NCBI GenBank assembly: GCA_045586405.1
Contig: JAZNAG010000089.1
Span: 1 to 64,000 of the forward strand
DNA: 64,000 nucleotides
Direction: 5' to 3'
Source: SIG607 sp045586405
Lineage (GTDB): Bacteria; Bacillota; Clostridia; Oscillospirales; Acutalibacteraceae
Shown: positions 32,199-40,947 of the stretch, in pieces
Numbering within the stretch: position 1 is the stretch's first letter
Layout: the number at the start of each line of letters is the position of its first letter
Translations under genes and position numbers: made by a program
The notes under the pieces: generated by a model
Told to the model about the DNA's origin: nothing
Seen by the model: only the letters and a program-made list of their open reading frames with translations
Database searches by the model: none

Positions 32199-34037
32199 TT
32201 ATTCAAAATATTCTTTATGCCAGGTAAGGAAGGTATAAACTGTCCAGATTTTTCTGCTGACATCGGCTTTACCGCTTCTGTGAATTTCAAGAAGCTTTAA
32301 AAGCTCATCAGTATTAAAATACTTGTTAGCGGCGGCACCAAGGAAGGCTTCTTTAACAATATTATAATACTTATCCTCCGTAAGCCAAACTCTGATAGGA
32401 ACAGGGAAACCCAGCTTGTCTTTTTTGGCGGTAAGCTCGGGCAGAGTTTTTTCTGCCGCAAGACGAAGAGCAAGTTTTGTGGTTTTGGTGTTTACTCTGC
32501 ACTTAAGGGGAATTTTCTGAGCCAGTTCCATAACCTTTTTATCAAGGAACGGTACACGAAGCTCAAGAGAGTTTGCCATTGAGGTTTTATCTGCCTTTAG
32601 GAGAATATCACCCATAAGCCACATATTTATATCAAGATACTGCATTTTTGTAACAGTGTCTTTATCCTTTACCTCGTCGTAGAATTTTTTGCAAAGAAGC
32701 TGAGGTGACACGGCATTTTTGGCTATATCGCTTTTAAGAATTTTATTTCTTTCTTTAAGAGAGAAAATGTTTGCATTGCCGATAAAGCGTTCTTCGATAG
32801 TTTTGCCACGGCGAACAAGGTAATTTATACCGTGCTTTTGCGGCAGATGCTCACAGATTTTAGAGATAATTCTGCGAACGGCAAAGGGAAGTTTATCGTA
32901 AGAAGTAAGGGTTAATGGCTCTTGGTAAATACGGTAACCGCCGAAAAGCTCGTCGGCGCCTTCACCCGACATAACAACCTTAACGTGCTCTGAAGCAAGT
33001 TTTGAAACAAAGTAAAGAGCAATAGCGGCGGGATCGGCAAGAGGCTCGTCCATAAAATACTGAATTTTGGGGAAGGTGGTCCAGTATTCTTCGGGGGTGA
33101 TAATTTTGCTTATGTTTTCAACACCGATAGTGTCAGCAAATTTCTTAGCGTAATGAATTTCGTTATAACGGTCGCCGTCAGGACTTTCAAAACCTACGGT
33201 AAAGGTCTTGTCCACATTGGCGGCTTCTGCTATATAACTTGAGTCAATACCGCTAGAAAGGAAAGAACCAACCTCAACATCGGCACTCAGTTTATGTACC
33301 GATACAGATTCTCTTACCTGCGCGTCAACAAGGTCGCTGTAGTAGGCAAGCGCGCCGTCTTCTTCATTAAAATCGGGACGGAAATATCTTGTTTTCTTCA
33401 TTTCGCCGTCTCTCAAAGTAAAGCTGTGGGCAGGGGGAAGCTTGAAAACATTTTTAAAGAAGGTTTCTTCGGTTGGTGAATACTGGAATGAAAGATAATG
33501 TGCAAGGGCATCTTCATTTAACTGTTTATTGAACTGAGGATGCAGTAAAAACGCCTTGATTTCAGAACCGAAAAGAAAATCGTCGCCCACAAAGGTGTAG
33601 TAGAAAGGCTTTATGCCGAACATATCACGGGCGCCGAACAGTGAGCCGTCCTTTTTATTGTAAATAACAAAGGCAAACATACCGCGAAGGCGAAGAACTA
33701 AATCTTCACCCCATTCTTCAAAACCGTGAATAAGGGTTTCAGTATCGGAATGACTTGTTTTAAAGGTATGACCTGCTGCCTCAAGCTCACATCTTAAATC
33801 GGCGTGATTATAAATCTCGCCGTTGAAAACTATTACCAGACTGCCATCCTCGTTAAACATAGGCTGGTCGCCGTCTGCAAGGTCAACAATACTAAGTCTT
33901 CTGAAACCAAGCGCAATATTATCGTCAATATATTTACCGCTGCTGTCAGGACCTCTGTGAACGATTTTATCCATCATAGAGGTAAGCAGACTGCCATCAT
34001 CTTTAATGCTGTTTGTAAAGCCTACAAATCCGCACAT
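32199..34037 (-). CDS. asnB: asparagine synthetase (glutamine-hydrolysing)
   Basis: A 612-residue enzyme converting aspartate, glutamine and ATP to asparagine. Cys2 (MCGFVGF) is the glutaminase nucleophile; RGPDSSG and FNGEIYNH line the ammonia-producing site. The synthetase domain has the pyrophosphate loop FLSSGIDSSYIA and MSGEGADELFGGY. Length matches AsnB. No T-box leader is visible: only 38 nt separate it from the Gx-transporter gene, so it may be cotranscribed with it. Confidence 0.95.
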   Translation of the reverse strand: MCGFVGFTNSIKDDGSLLTSMMDKIVHRGPDSSGKYIDDNIALGFRRLSIVDLADGDQPMFNEDGSLVIVFNGEIYNHADLRCELEAAGHTFKTSHSDTETLIHGFEEWGEDLVLRLRGMFAFVIYNKKDGSLFGARDMFGIKPFYYTFVGDDFLFGSEIKAFLLHPQFNKQLNEDALAHYLSFQYSPTEETFFKNVFKLPPAHSFTLRDGEMKKTRYFRPDFNEEDGALAYYSDLVDAQVRESVSVHKLSADVEVGSFLSSGIDSSYIAEAANVDKTFTVGFESPDGDRYNEIHYAKKFADTIGVENISKIITPEEYWTTFPKIQYFMDEPLADPAAIALYFVSKLASEHVKVVMSGEGADELFGGYRIYQEPLTLTSYDKLPFAVRRIISKICEHLPQKHGINYLVRRGKTIEERFIGNANIFSLKERNKILKSDIAKNAVSPQLLCKKFYDEVKDKDTVTKMQYLDINMWLMGDILLKADKTSMANSLELRVPFLDKKVMELAQKIPLKCRVNTKTTKLALRLAAEKTLPELTAKKDKLGFPVPIRVWLTEDKYYNIVKEAFLGAAANKYFNTDELLKLLEIHRSGKADVSRKIWTVYTFLTWHKEYFE

Positions 34038-34075
34038 TAAATATCAACTCCAAAATTTTGTAATCAACCTAACTA

Positions 34076-34576
34076 TTATACTATATTACTTAGTATTTTA
34101 CTATACTTTTTTGAAAAAATAATTAAAAGAAATCCGCTTATAAAACCTGTAACCGCACCTGAGAGCATCATAACGGGTAAAAGCCCTGCTATCCCCATAG
34201 TGTTTAAAAGCAAAACAGCGGCGATTATTTGGGCAAGGTTGTGCATAACGGCAGCAACTGTGCTTACCCCTGCAAATGAGAAAATTTTGCATTTCATAAG
34301 TAAAATAACCGAAATGGTTGAAAGAAGGCCACCTGCAAGAGAAAAGATAAAGGAATAAAAATTGCCGAAAAGAAGGGCTGAGAGTAAAATGCGGGTAAGA
34401 TTTACAAGAATACCGCCAAGGGTTTGTTTTCTTGAAATTAAAAACATAGAAACTGTATTTGCAATGCCTATTTTAAAGCCGGGTATGGGTACAAAAGCAA
34501 AAGCAATACCCTCAATATAGGAAACAACAAGGGCAAAAATGGTGAGAAGTGAATAAACGGTGATTTTTTTAGCCAT
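34076..34576 (-). CDS. Gx transporter family membrane protein
   Basis: A 166-residue membrane protein with about five segments of the Gx_transp family (once annotated heptaprenyl diphosphate synthase component I). Features are FVPIPGFKIGIANTVSMF, the RKQTLGGILVNLTRILL block and ALLFGNFYSFIFSLAGG. The ATG at 34576 overlaps the stop of the NusG-II gene (TAATG) and has GGAGGTGGAG upstream; an ATG 36 nt earlier would lie inside that gene. With NusG-II and ApbE it forms a group often seen together in Firmicutes. Confidence 0.82.
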   Translation of the reverse strand: MAKKITVYSLLTIFALVVSYIEGIAFAFVPIPGFKIGIANTVSMFLISRKQTLGGILVNLTRILLSALLFGNFYSFIFSLAGGLLSTISVILLMKCKIFSFAGVSTVAAVMHNLAQIIAAVLLLNTMGIAGLLPVMMLSGAVTGFISGFLLIIFSKKYSKILSNIV

Positions 34577-34890
34577 TACTCCACCTCCAAAACAGCTTTT
34601 GCAGGCAGGCAAATAATGGTCTGGCCTTCTTTGTTTATTTTACCCTGATTTATGCAAACCTTGTCGGGACATTTTGAAGACACTACATAGGCAGAGCCGT
34701 TTTCTATTATAACGGTGTTTTCGGGCAGTTCAATTTGTCTGTTTTCATTTAAGGGAACACGCATATATTCTTCATTATTTATGCTGATTTTAAGGGTGCT
34801 GCCTTCGGTTTTTGAGAAAGGGATAAAGAAAAGCGTAAGAGACAGGACAATAATAACTATAAGCAAAACGATATCTGCTTTTTTTATCAT
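34576..34890 (-). CDS. NusG domain II-containing membrane protein
   Basis: A 104-residue protein with one N-terminal membrane helix (about 6-24) and a small extracytoplasmic NusG_II domain. The C-terminal VSSKCPDKVCINQGKINKEG and TIICLPAKAVLEV contain the three conserved Cys typical of this family. The function is unknown. The start is the ATG at 34890 (MIKKADIVLL); longer in-frame versions run into the divergent apbE promoter. It is followed without gap by the Gx-transporter gene. Confidence 0.85.
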   Translation of the reverse strand: MIKKADIVLLIVIIVLSLTLFFIPFSKTEGSTLKISINNEEYMRVPLNENRQIELPENTVIIENGSAYVVSSKCPDKVCINQGKINKEGQTIICLPAKAVLEVE

Positions 34891-34920
34891 ACAGCCACGC
34901 CCTTTCTTTTTAATGATATT

Positions 34921-34962
34921 ATTATACCACACCTTTACAAAAAAGAAAATAGAATGTATAAT
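34921..34962. promoter_or_regulatory. divergent promoters of the NusG-II operon and apbE
   Basis: Minus strand: extended -10 TGGTATAAT (TATAAT at plus 34921-34926) with a weak -35. Plus strand: TTTACA (34934-34939), 17-bp spacer, TATAAT (34957-34962). The plus promoter points at a start near 34969, practically at the apbE ATG (34970). Confidence 0.65.
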
Positions 34963-34969
34963 GTTTTCT

Positions 34970-35926
34970 ATGAGAAAATGTGTTGCCGTGTTATGTATCA
35001 TTGTTTTGCTTTTCTGCTGCTCTTGCGTCGGAAAAGTTTATAAAAGCAGCGAAACCTTTTTTATGATGGATACTGTTGTCACCATTTCGGCTGACTGCGG
35101 TAGTGAAGTCATAAAAGAGGCTTTTACGCTTTGCAGTTATTACGAAAATATGCTTAGCCGCACAAAAGAGGGAAGCGACATATACAAAATAAATAACAGC
35201 GATGATTTTGTAGAGGTAAATGCCGAAACGCTTTCGCTTATAAAAATGGCAATAGAATATTCAAATATTTGTGACGGTAAATTCGATATAACCGTTTGCC
35301 CCGTAAGCTCTCTTTATGATTTTAACAATAAAGTTTTACCTGACGATACCGCTATAAAAGAAGCACTTAAAAAAATTGATTACAGAAAAATAGAAATAAG
35401 CGAAAACAAGGTAAAGCTTGAAAACGGACAACTTGACCTTGGTGCTATAGCAAAGGGCTATATAACCGACAAGGTGGTAGAGTTTCTTAAAGCCAACGGT
35501 GTTGAAAGAGCCACCGTTAATATGGGCGGTAACGTATACTGCTATGGCGATAAAGAAATGAGTATAGGTATCAGAAAGCCTTTTAGCGACGAAATAGCGG
35601 CAACCATTGTTTACGGAGAAGCCACCTTTGTTACATCTGGCATTTATCAGCGGTATATAGAAAAAGACGGCAAAATTTATCACCATATAATTGATGCCGC
35701 TACGGGTTACGGCATCGAAAACGATTTAAGCTCTGTGACAATTATAGGCTCAGGCTCTGCCGATGCCGATGCGCTGTCAACTGTATGTATGCTTCTTGGC
35801 AGTCAAACGGCAACACAGCTTATAGAAAATACCAAAAATGTAGAAGCGGTATTTATCTTCAGGGATAACAGTATAAAGGTGACCTCGGGACTTACGGTTT
35901 CGGGTGGTATTATAAGGGCAAAATAG
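34970..35926 (+). CDS. apbE: FAD:protein FMN transferase lipoprotein
   Basis: A 318-residue ApbE-type flavin transferase that attaches FMN covalently to Thr of extracytoplasmic or membrane flavoproteins. A lipoprotein signal ends in a Cys-rich LLFCCSC, and the domain has FFMMDTVVTI, LDLGAIAKGYI, ATVNMGGNVYCYG and HHIIDAATGYG (Mg2+ and FAD binding). The ATG at 34970 has no clear Shine-Dalgarno and lies at the predicted transcription start. Its flavinylation target is not in the window. Confidence 0.9.
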   Translation: MRKCVAVLCIIVLLFCCSCVGKVYKSSETFFMMDTVVTISADCGSEVIKEAFTLCSYYENMLSRTKEGSDIYKINNSDDFVEVNAETLSLIKMAIEYSNICDGKFDITVCPVSSLYDFNNKVLPDDTAIKEALKKIDYRKIEISENKVKLENGQLDLGAIAKGYITDKVVEFLKANGVERATVNMGGNVYCYGDKEMSIGIRKPFSDEIAATIVYGEATFVTSGIYQRYIEKDGKIYHHIIDAATGYGIENDLSSVTIIGSGSADADALSTVCMLLGSQTATQLIENTKNVEAVFIFRDNSIKVTSGLTVSGGIIRAK

Positions 35927-35940
35927 TTTACAAAATATTC

Positions 35941-35969
35941 TTTATTTAAGAGTAAGAATGATGTATAAT
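35941..35969 (+). promoter_or_regulatory. secA promoter
   Basis: TTTATT (35941-35946), 17-bp spacer, TATAAT (35964-35969), 31 nt before the secA ATG. Confidence 0.55.
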
Positions 35970-36000
35970 AAAAAGCAGAACACTCTAAGGAGATTATATA

Positions 36001-38730
36001 ATGGGTTTATTTCAAAAGGTTTTCGGTAATTACAGCGAAAAAGAAATAAAGAGAATATTGCCACTTCAAAAAAAGATACTTGAGCTTGAAGAAGAATATA
36101 AGGCTTTAAGTGATGAGCAGTTAACGAGCAAAACCGCCGAGTTCAAAGAACGTTATGCAATGGGTGAAACCCTTGACAGTTTGCTTCCCGAGGCTTTTGC
36201 CGCCTGTCGAGAGGCCGCTGCGAGAGTTCTTTCTATGCGCCATTTTCCCGTGCAGATAATTGGCGGTATAGTTCTTCATCAGGGCAGAATAAGTGAAATG
36301 AAAACAGGTGAAGGTAAAACTCTTGTTGCCACCTTACCTGCCTATCTTAACGCTATTTCGGGCAAGGGTGTTCACATTGTAACGGTTAACGATTACCTTG
36401 CAAAGCGTGACTCTGAATGGATGGGCAAAATTTATCGTTTTATGGGACTGAGCGTTGGTCTTATAGTTCACGGAATGACAAATGATGAAAAGCGTGAGGC
36501 TTATGCTGCGGATATAACTTACTGTACCAATAACGAACTCGGCTTTGATTATCTTAGAGATAATATGGTTATTTATGCCGATAAAAGAGTTCAGCGTGGC
36601 CATAATTTTGCTATTGTGGACGAGGTTGACTCTATTCTTATTGATGAAGCGAGAACTCCTCTTATAATTTCGGGTCAGGGAGATAAATCCACCGACCTTT
36701 ATGAAAGAACAAACCGTTTTGTTAAGAGCCTTAAAAAATGTGTTGTTAAGGAAATGAACGATAAAATCAGCGACGAGGAAGCTATGTATGACGGCGACTA
36801 TGTTGTTGATGAAAAGGCAAGGACTGCCACTCTTACTCCATCAGGTGTAGAAAAAGCCGAGGCTTATTTCGGTATTGAAAACTTAAATGACGCGGAAAAT
36901 ATAACTATTTCTCATCATATAACACAGGGTATTCGCGCTTATGGTGTAATGAAGCGTGACGTTGACTATGTTGTTAAAGACGGCGAGGTTATTATTGTTG
37001 ACGAGTATACGGGCCGTCTTATGTTCGGAAGACGTTATAACGAGGGACTTCATCAGGCAATAGAAGCAAAAGAAGGCGTAAAAATAGCTCAGGAATCTAA
37101 AACTCTTGCCACAATTACATTCCAGAATTTCTTTAGACTTTATAATAAACTTTCGGGTATGACGGGTACCGCTATGACCGAAGAAGCCGAGTTTAACGAG
37201 ATTTATAAACTTGACGTAATTGAAATTCCTACTAATAAGCCTGTTGTTCGTTATGATATGGACGACGTTATTTATAAAACCGAACTTTCAAAGTTTAAGG
37301 CGGTTATCGAAAATATTGTTCGTTGCCACGAAAAAGGTCAGCCCGTGCTTGTGGGTACCGTTACAATAGAAAAAAGTGAGCTTTTAAGCAAACTGCTTAA
37401 AATGCAGAAAATTCCTCATAATGTGCTTAATGCAAAGCATCACGAAAAGGAAGCCGAAATTATTGCTCAGGCAGGAAAACTTGGCGCCGTTACCATAGCC
37501 ACGAATATGGCAGGCCGCGGTACCGATATTATGCTTGGCGGTAATGCTGAATATCTTGCAAAAAGCGAACTTAAACACAGAGGCTACAGCGACGAGGTTA
37601 TTCTTGAAGCAACAGGCTTTGCCGAAACGAATATAGAAGAAATTGCCAAAGCAAGAGCTGAGTATAAAGAGCTTTACGATAACTTTAAAGCCGAAATTGC
37701 ACCCGAGGCAGAAAAGGTAAGAAAAGCAGGCGGTCTTTGCATTATAGGTACCGAACGTCACGATTCAAGACGAATTGACAATCAGCTGAGAGGCCGTGCA
37801 GGCCGTCAGGGCGATCCCGGTACAACACAGTTCTATATTTCTCTTGAAGATGACCTTATGCGTCTTTTCGGCGGAGACAGAATTTCAGGTGTTATGGACG
37901 CCCTTAAGGTTGAAGAGGATATGCCCCTTCAGTACGGTATGCTGACTAAGAGCATTGAAAGTGCCCAGAAGAAGAAAGAGGGTATTAACTTTGCTTCCCG
38001 TAAAAGCGTTCTTAACTTTGACGACGTAATGAATAAGCAACGTGAAATTATTTACGAACAACGTAATAAGGTACTTGACGGAGAAAGCCTTAAGGATACC
38101 GTTATAAAGATGATAAACGATACTATCGACTTTAATATAGGTTTCTTTATAGGTGATACTTCGGCGGATGAATGGGATTTTGAGGGACTGAGAAAGTTCT
38201 TCGGCGGTTGGATATGTAATGATGCGGATTACCGCTATACAACAAGTGAACTTAATAGTATTGAAAAAGAAGATATTGTAGAGTCCCTTAAAGAAAAAGC
38301 GCTTGAAAGATACGAAAAGCGTGAAGCTGAGTTTGGAAGTACAACAATGCGCGAAATTGAAAGAGTTATGCTGCTTAGAAGCGTTGACTCAAACTGGATG
38401 GACCATATAGATGCTATGGACCAGCTTAAACAGGGTATTGGCCTTCGTGCTTACGGTCAACACGACCCCGTTGTAGCTTATAGAAATGAAAGCTACGATA
38501 TGTTCGAGGCTATGACTGACGCTATTCGTGAACAAACTGCAAAACTTTGCCTTTCCGTTCAGGTAAGGCGTGACGAGGAAGTAAAGCGTGAAAAGGTTGC
38601 CGAGGAAAGCGGTACGGGAGAAAATAGCCGTACTGTAAGGGGCAAAGGTGTTGTTCCACTTAATGCGCCCTGTCCATGCGGAAGCGGTCTTAAGTATAAA
38701 CGCTGTTGCGGTAAAAATTTAGATAAATAA
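36001..38730 (+). CDS. secA: preprotein translocase ATPase SecA
   Basis: A 909-residue motor that pushes preproteins through SecYEG. Order: DEAD motor NBD1 with Walker A MKTGEGKTL and DEVDSILIDEARTPLIISG, the preprotein cross-linking domain, NBD2 with ATNMAGRGTDIMLGG and RQLRGRAGRQGD-like text (NQLRGRAGRQGDPG), the scaffold helix, and a C-terminal zinc-binding SEC-C motif (CPCGSGLKYKRCCG) for SecB or lipid contact. Complete and typical. The gene ends at a strong terminator. Confidence 0.98.
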   Translation: MGLFQKVFGNYSEKEIKRILPLQKKILELEEEYKALSDEQLTSKTAEFKERYAMGETLDSLLPEAFAACREAAARVLSMRHFPVQIIGGIVLHQGRISEMKTGEGKTLVATLPAYLNAISGKGVHIVTVNDYLAKRDSEWMGKIYRFMGLSVGLIVHGMTNDEKREAYAADITYCTNNELGFDYLRDNMVIYADKRVQRGHNFAIVDEVDSILIDEARTPLIISGQGDKSTDLYERTNRFVKSLKKCVVKEMNDKISDEEAMYDGDYVVDEKARTATLTPSGVEKAEAYFGIENLNDAENITISHHITQGIRAYGVMKRDVDYVVKDGEVIIVDEYTGRLMFGRRYNEGLHQAIEAKEGVKIAQESKTLATITFQNFFRLYNKLSGMTGTAMTEEAEFNEIYKLDVIEIPTNKPVVRYDMDDVIYKTELSKFKAVIENIVRCHEKGQPVLVGTVTIEKSELLSKLLKMQKIPHNVLNAKHHEKEAEIIAQAGKLGAVTIATNMAGRGTDIMLGGNAEYLAKSELKHRGYSDEVILEATGFAETNIEEIAKARAEYKELYDNFKAEIAPEAEKVRKAGGLCIIGTERHDSRRIDNQLRGRAGRQGDPGTTQFYISLEDDLMRLFGGDRISGVMDALKVEEDMPLQYGMLTKSIESAQKKKEGINFASRKSVLNFDDVMNKQREIIYEQRNKVLDGESLKDTVIKMINDTIDFNIGFFIGDTSADEWDFEGLRKFFGGWICNDADYRYTTSELNSIEKEDIVESLKEKALERYEKREAEFGSTTMREIERVMLLRSVDSNWMDHIDAMDQLKQGIGLRAYGQHDPVVAYRNESYDMFEAMTDAIREQTAKLCLSVQVRRDEEVKREKVAEESGTGENSRTVRGKGVVPLNAPCPCGSGLKYKRCCGKNLDK

Positions 38731-38733
38731 CTT

Positions 38734-38767
38734 AAAAATCAGGATGGAACTCCATCCTGATTTTTTT
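38734..38767 (+). terminator. terminator after secA
   Basis: 14-bp stem AAAAATCAGGATGG/CCATCCTGATTTTT with AACT loop and a T tract. Confidence 0.88.
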
Positions 38768-38780
38768 CATATACTGTTAA

Positions 38781-38795
38781 CGGGTATTATACCCG
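38781..38795. repeat. palindrome CGGGTA-TTA-TACCCG ahead of cotJA
   Basis: A perfect 6-bp inverted repeat with 3-nt loop ends immediately before the AAAGGAG ribosome site of cotJA. It may be an operator or a small leader hairpin. No convincing sigma-E promoter was identified by eye. Confidence 0.5.
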
Positions 38796-38812
38796 AAAGG
38801 AGATTAAAGAAA

Positions 38813-38998
38813 ATGTTTGATATAGAAAGAATGAATATGGGTGAAAATACAGATACTGCTTGCAGACAGGCACTCACCCTTGTATTCATAGAAAATCAGG
38901 AAATCGAGCAGGTTTACGAGCCGGAAACCGCTTTCATCAGAGGCACAGCTTTTCCCGAGCTTGACAAACCTTTTTGTCCGGGAGGTAAAAATATATGA
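38813..38998 (+). CDS. cotJA: spore coat associated protein CotJA
   Basis: A 61-residue protein. TACRQALTLVFIENQE and the Pro-rich end PELDKPFCPG are typical of CotJA, a small inner-coat protein made in the mother cell. The start ATG is 38813 with AAAGGAG upstream. It overlaps cotJB by 4 nt (ATGA). Confidence 0.85.
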   Translation: MFDIERMNMGENTDTACRQALTLVFIENQEIEQVYEPETAFIRGTAFPELDKPFCPGGKNI

Positions 38999-39261
38999 AC
39001 GATAAATACAGATTAAAAAGAAGAATTCACGAGTTTGATTTTTCCATTAAGGAAATGGAACTGTATCTTGATGTTCACCCAAATAACCGACGGGCACTGG
39101 CTCTGCTTTCAGAACTTAGAAACAAAAGAACAGAGCTTGTAAAGACGTATGAAAAACGCTTTGGCCCATTTATAGTTACAACACACGATGCGCCGACAAA
39201 CGAGCGTTGGAGCTGGATAGATTCTCCGTGGCCTTGGGAAGCAAAGGAGGGTGATTTTTAA
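38995..39261 (+). CDS. cotJB: spore coat protein CotJB
   Basis: An 88-residue charged helical protein. YRLKRRIHEFDFSIKEMELYLDVHPNN is split across the N-terminal half in the CotJB pattern, and the Trp-rich tail ERWSWIDSPWPWE matches the family. CotJB is needed with CotJA and CotJC for coat assembly. It overlaps cotJC by 1 nt (TAATG). Confidence 0.9.
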   Translation: MNDKYRLKRRIHEFDFSIKEMELYLDVHPNNRRALALLSELRNKRTELVKTYEKRFGPFIVTTHDAPTNERWSWIDSPWPWEAKEGDF

Positions 39262-39872
39262 TGTGGCAATATGAGAAAAAACTTCAGTATCCCGTTAATA
39301 TTAAAAACCCTAACCCCAAATATGCACAAATCATAATATCCCAGTATGGCGGTCCCGACGGTGAGCTGGGCGCCTCAATGCGATATTTGACTCAGCGTTA
39401 CAGTATGCCCTATAACGAGGTAAAAGGTATATTAACCGATATCGGTACAGAGGAGCTGGCGCATCTTGAAATGATTTGCGCTATGGTTTATCAACTGACT
39501 AAAAATCTTAGTGAAAAGCAGATTATGGAAAGCGGATTTGATAAGTATTTCGTAGACCATACTACAGGCGTTTATCCCATTGCGGCGTCTGCGCTTCCTT
39601 GGAGAGCCGAGTATATTCAGGCAAAGGGTGATATTCTTGCCGACCTGCACGAAGATCTGGCGGCAGAGCAAAAGGCAAGGGTAACCTACGATAACCTTTT
39701 AAGGCTTATAGACGATCCCGATATACGCGAGCCGCTTAAATTCTTGCGCCAAAGAGAGCTGGTTCATTACCAGCGTTTCGGTGAAGCGCTCAGACTGACG
39801 GCAGATAAGCTTGACAGCAAAAACTTCTACGCATGCAACCCTTCTTTTGATAAAAACTGCGGGAAGAAATAA
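39261..39872 (+). CDS. cotJC: spore coat manganese catalase CotJC
   Basis: A 203-residue di-manganese catalase. The four-helix ligands include E near TEELAHLEM (Glu and His), an upstream Glu in the GGPDGELGASMRYL helix, and the later DLAAEQKARVTYDNL and RQRELVHYQRFGEAL helices. In spores it protects against peroxide. The ribosome site GGAGGGTG lies within the end of cotJB. Complete three-gene operon, evidence for sporulation. Confidence 0.93.
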   Translation: MWQYEKKLQYPVNIKNPNPKYAQIIISQYGGPDGELGASMRYLTQRYSMPYNEVKGILTDIGTEELAHLEMICAMVYQLTKNLSEKQIMESGFDKYFVDHTTGVYPIAASALPWRAEYIQAKGDILADLHEDLAAEQKARVTYDNLLRLIDDPDIREPLKFLRQRELVHYQRFGEALRLTADKLDSKNFYACNPSFDKNCGKK

Positions 39873-39875
39873 AGC

Positions 39876-39908
39876 AAAACGGCGGAGCCTTAGCGCTTCG
39901 CTGTTTTT
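39876..39908 (+). terminator. terminator of cotJABC
   Basis: Stem AAAACGGCGGAGC/GCTTCGCTGTTTT using G-T pairs, loop CTTAGC, then T residues. Confidence 0.65.
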
Positions 39909-40007
39909 ATATGATAAACTTGACTGATTTGGTTTTGAACAATATATTCAAGTGTCGGTGAATGACGCATTTTTTTGCCATAAAATTCCTTTAAAGGAGG
40001 TGAGAAA

Positions 40008-40859
40008 ATGCCAAAAGTATATTTAAGTCCGCCTTATCACAAGTGGAACGTCTGCGCTGTTTCCGGCTGTGATGAAACCACTCACAACAACCAATATTTA
40101 GACCAGCTGGAAATATATTTTAAAGCAAACGGTATTGATTACAAAAGAGGACCGAAGCGTGTACCGAAATCTGATGAGGACGGCACCGCGCTTATGGTAC
40201 AGGCGGTAAAAGAGTCAAACGCTTACGCCCCTGATATACACTATGTCAGCCATACTAATGCGGCAAACGGAACAGCCATAGGCTACAGGCCCATTATTTA
40301 TCCCGGCTACAGCAGTGCTGAAAAACTGGCGGAAATTATGATAAAATATCGCAAAGAAGTATATAATAGCCCCGTTACTTTAAACCGCAGAACCGACCTT
40401 TATGAGCTTTATGCTACAAATGCTATTGCTTATTACGAAGAACATATTTTTCACGATAACAAGGAAGATGCGGACTGGTTTCACGCTAATATGCAAAAAA
40501 TTGCAGAAACTACCTGCAAAGCTTTTTGCGAGTATTTTAATATACCTTTTACCGATCCGTATAAAGATTTGCCGCAGGAGAAAACTTCGCAGTACAGAGT
40601 GAGAAAAAGCGCTGATGATAAAGACAGCCAGATAGGTGCTTTTGCCGTTTTGAAAAACGCAATAGCCACAGCGCAAAAAGCAGGGTTTAATGTATACGAT
40701 TTAAAAGGTAATCTCGTTTGGCAGTATGAAGAAGAAACTTTTGAAAACGACAAAAATGAAACGGAAATTTCTAACGAAAAGCAAGGCTTTACGGAGAAAG
40801 AAACCGCTACTATCAAACGAATAATAAGCTTTTTTGAAAATTTGTTTAGCAGTAAATAA
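40008..40859 (+). CDS. N-acetylmuramoyl-L-alanine amidase-like protein
   Basis: A 283-residue Amidase_3-like enzyme that would cut the amide bond between MurNAc and L-Ala. The start YLSPPYHKWNVC, the YVSHTNA strand (usually HSNA) and the late Glu/His in AYYEEHIFHDNKEDADWF fit the clostridial amidases, with metal ligands diverged at the first His. Residues about 195-245 (QYRVRKSADDKDSQIGAF...KAGFNVYDLKGNLVWQ) resemble an SPOR-like peptidoglycan-binding module. There is no signal peptide, as in spore-cortex or phage-type amidases. AAAGGAGGTGAG precedes the ATG. Its place after cotJ may reflect a sporulation role. Confidence 0.75.
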   Translation: MPKVYLSPPYHKWNVCAVSGCDETTHNNQYLDQLEIYFKANGIDYKRGPKRVPKSDEDGTALMVQAVKESNAYAPDIHYVSHTNAANGTAIGYRPIIYPGYSSAEKLAEIMIKYRKEVYNSPVTLNRRTDLYELYATNAIAYYEEHIFHDNKEDADWFHANMQKIAETTCKAFCEYFNIPFTDPYKDLPQEKTSQYRVRKSADDKDSQIGAFAVLKNAIATAQKAGFNVYDLKGNLVWQYEEETFENDKNETEISNEKQGFTEKETATIKRIISFFENLFSSK

Positions 40860-40899
40860 AATGTTTGTTTTTGTAATAGACTTTTGTGGTAATTTGCAA

Positions 40900-40928
40900 T
40901 TGACGAAATAAGGCAGAAGGTTTAAAAT
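40900..40928 (+). promoter_or_regulatory. promoter of the alpha/alpha-barrel gene
   Basis: TTGACG (40900-40905), 17-bp spacer, TAAAAT (40923-40928). Confidence 0.55.
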
Positions 40929-40947
40929 AGCATTGAGGTGAAGTGTA

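Noticed and set aside
34038..34075. T-box leader before asnB
   Set aside because: Only 38 nt separate the genes, far too short for a T-box.
38700..38812. Sigma-E promoter of cotJA
   Set aside because: Possible -10-like CATATACT near 38768, but no matching -35 element at the right distance; evidence too weak to annotate.
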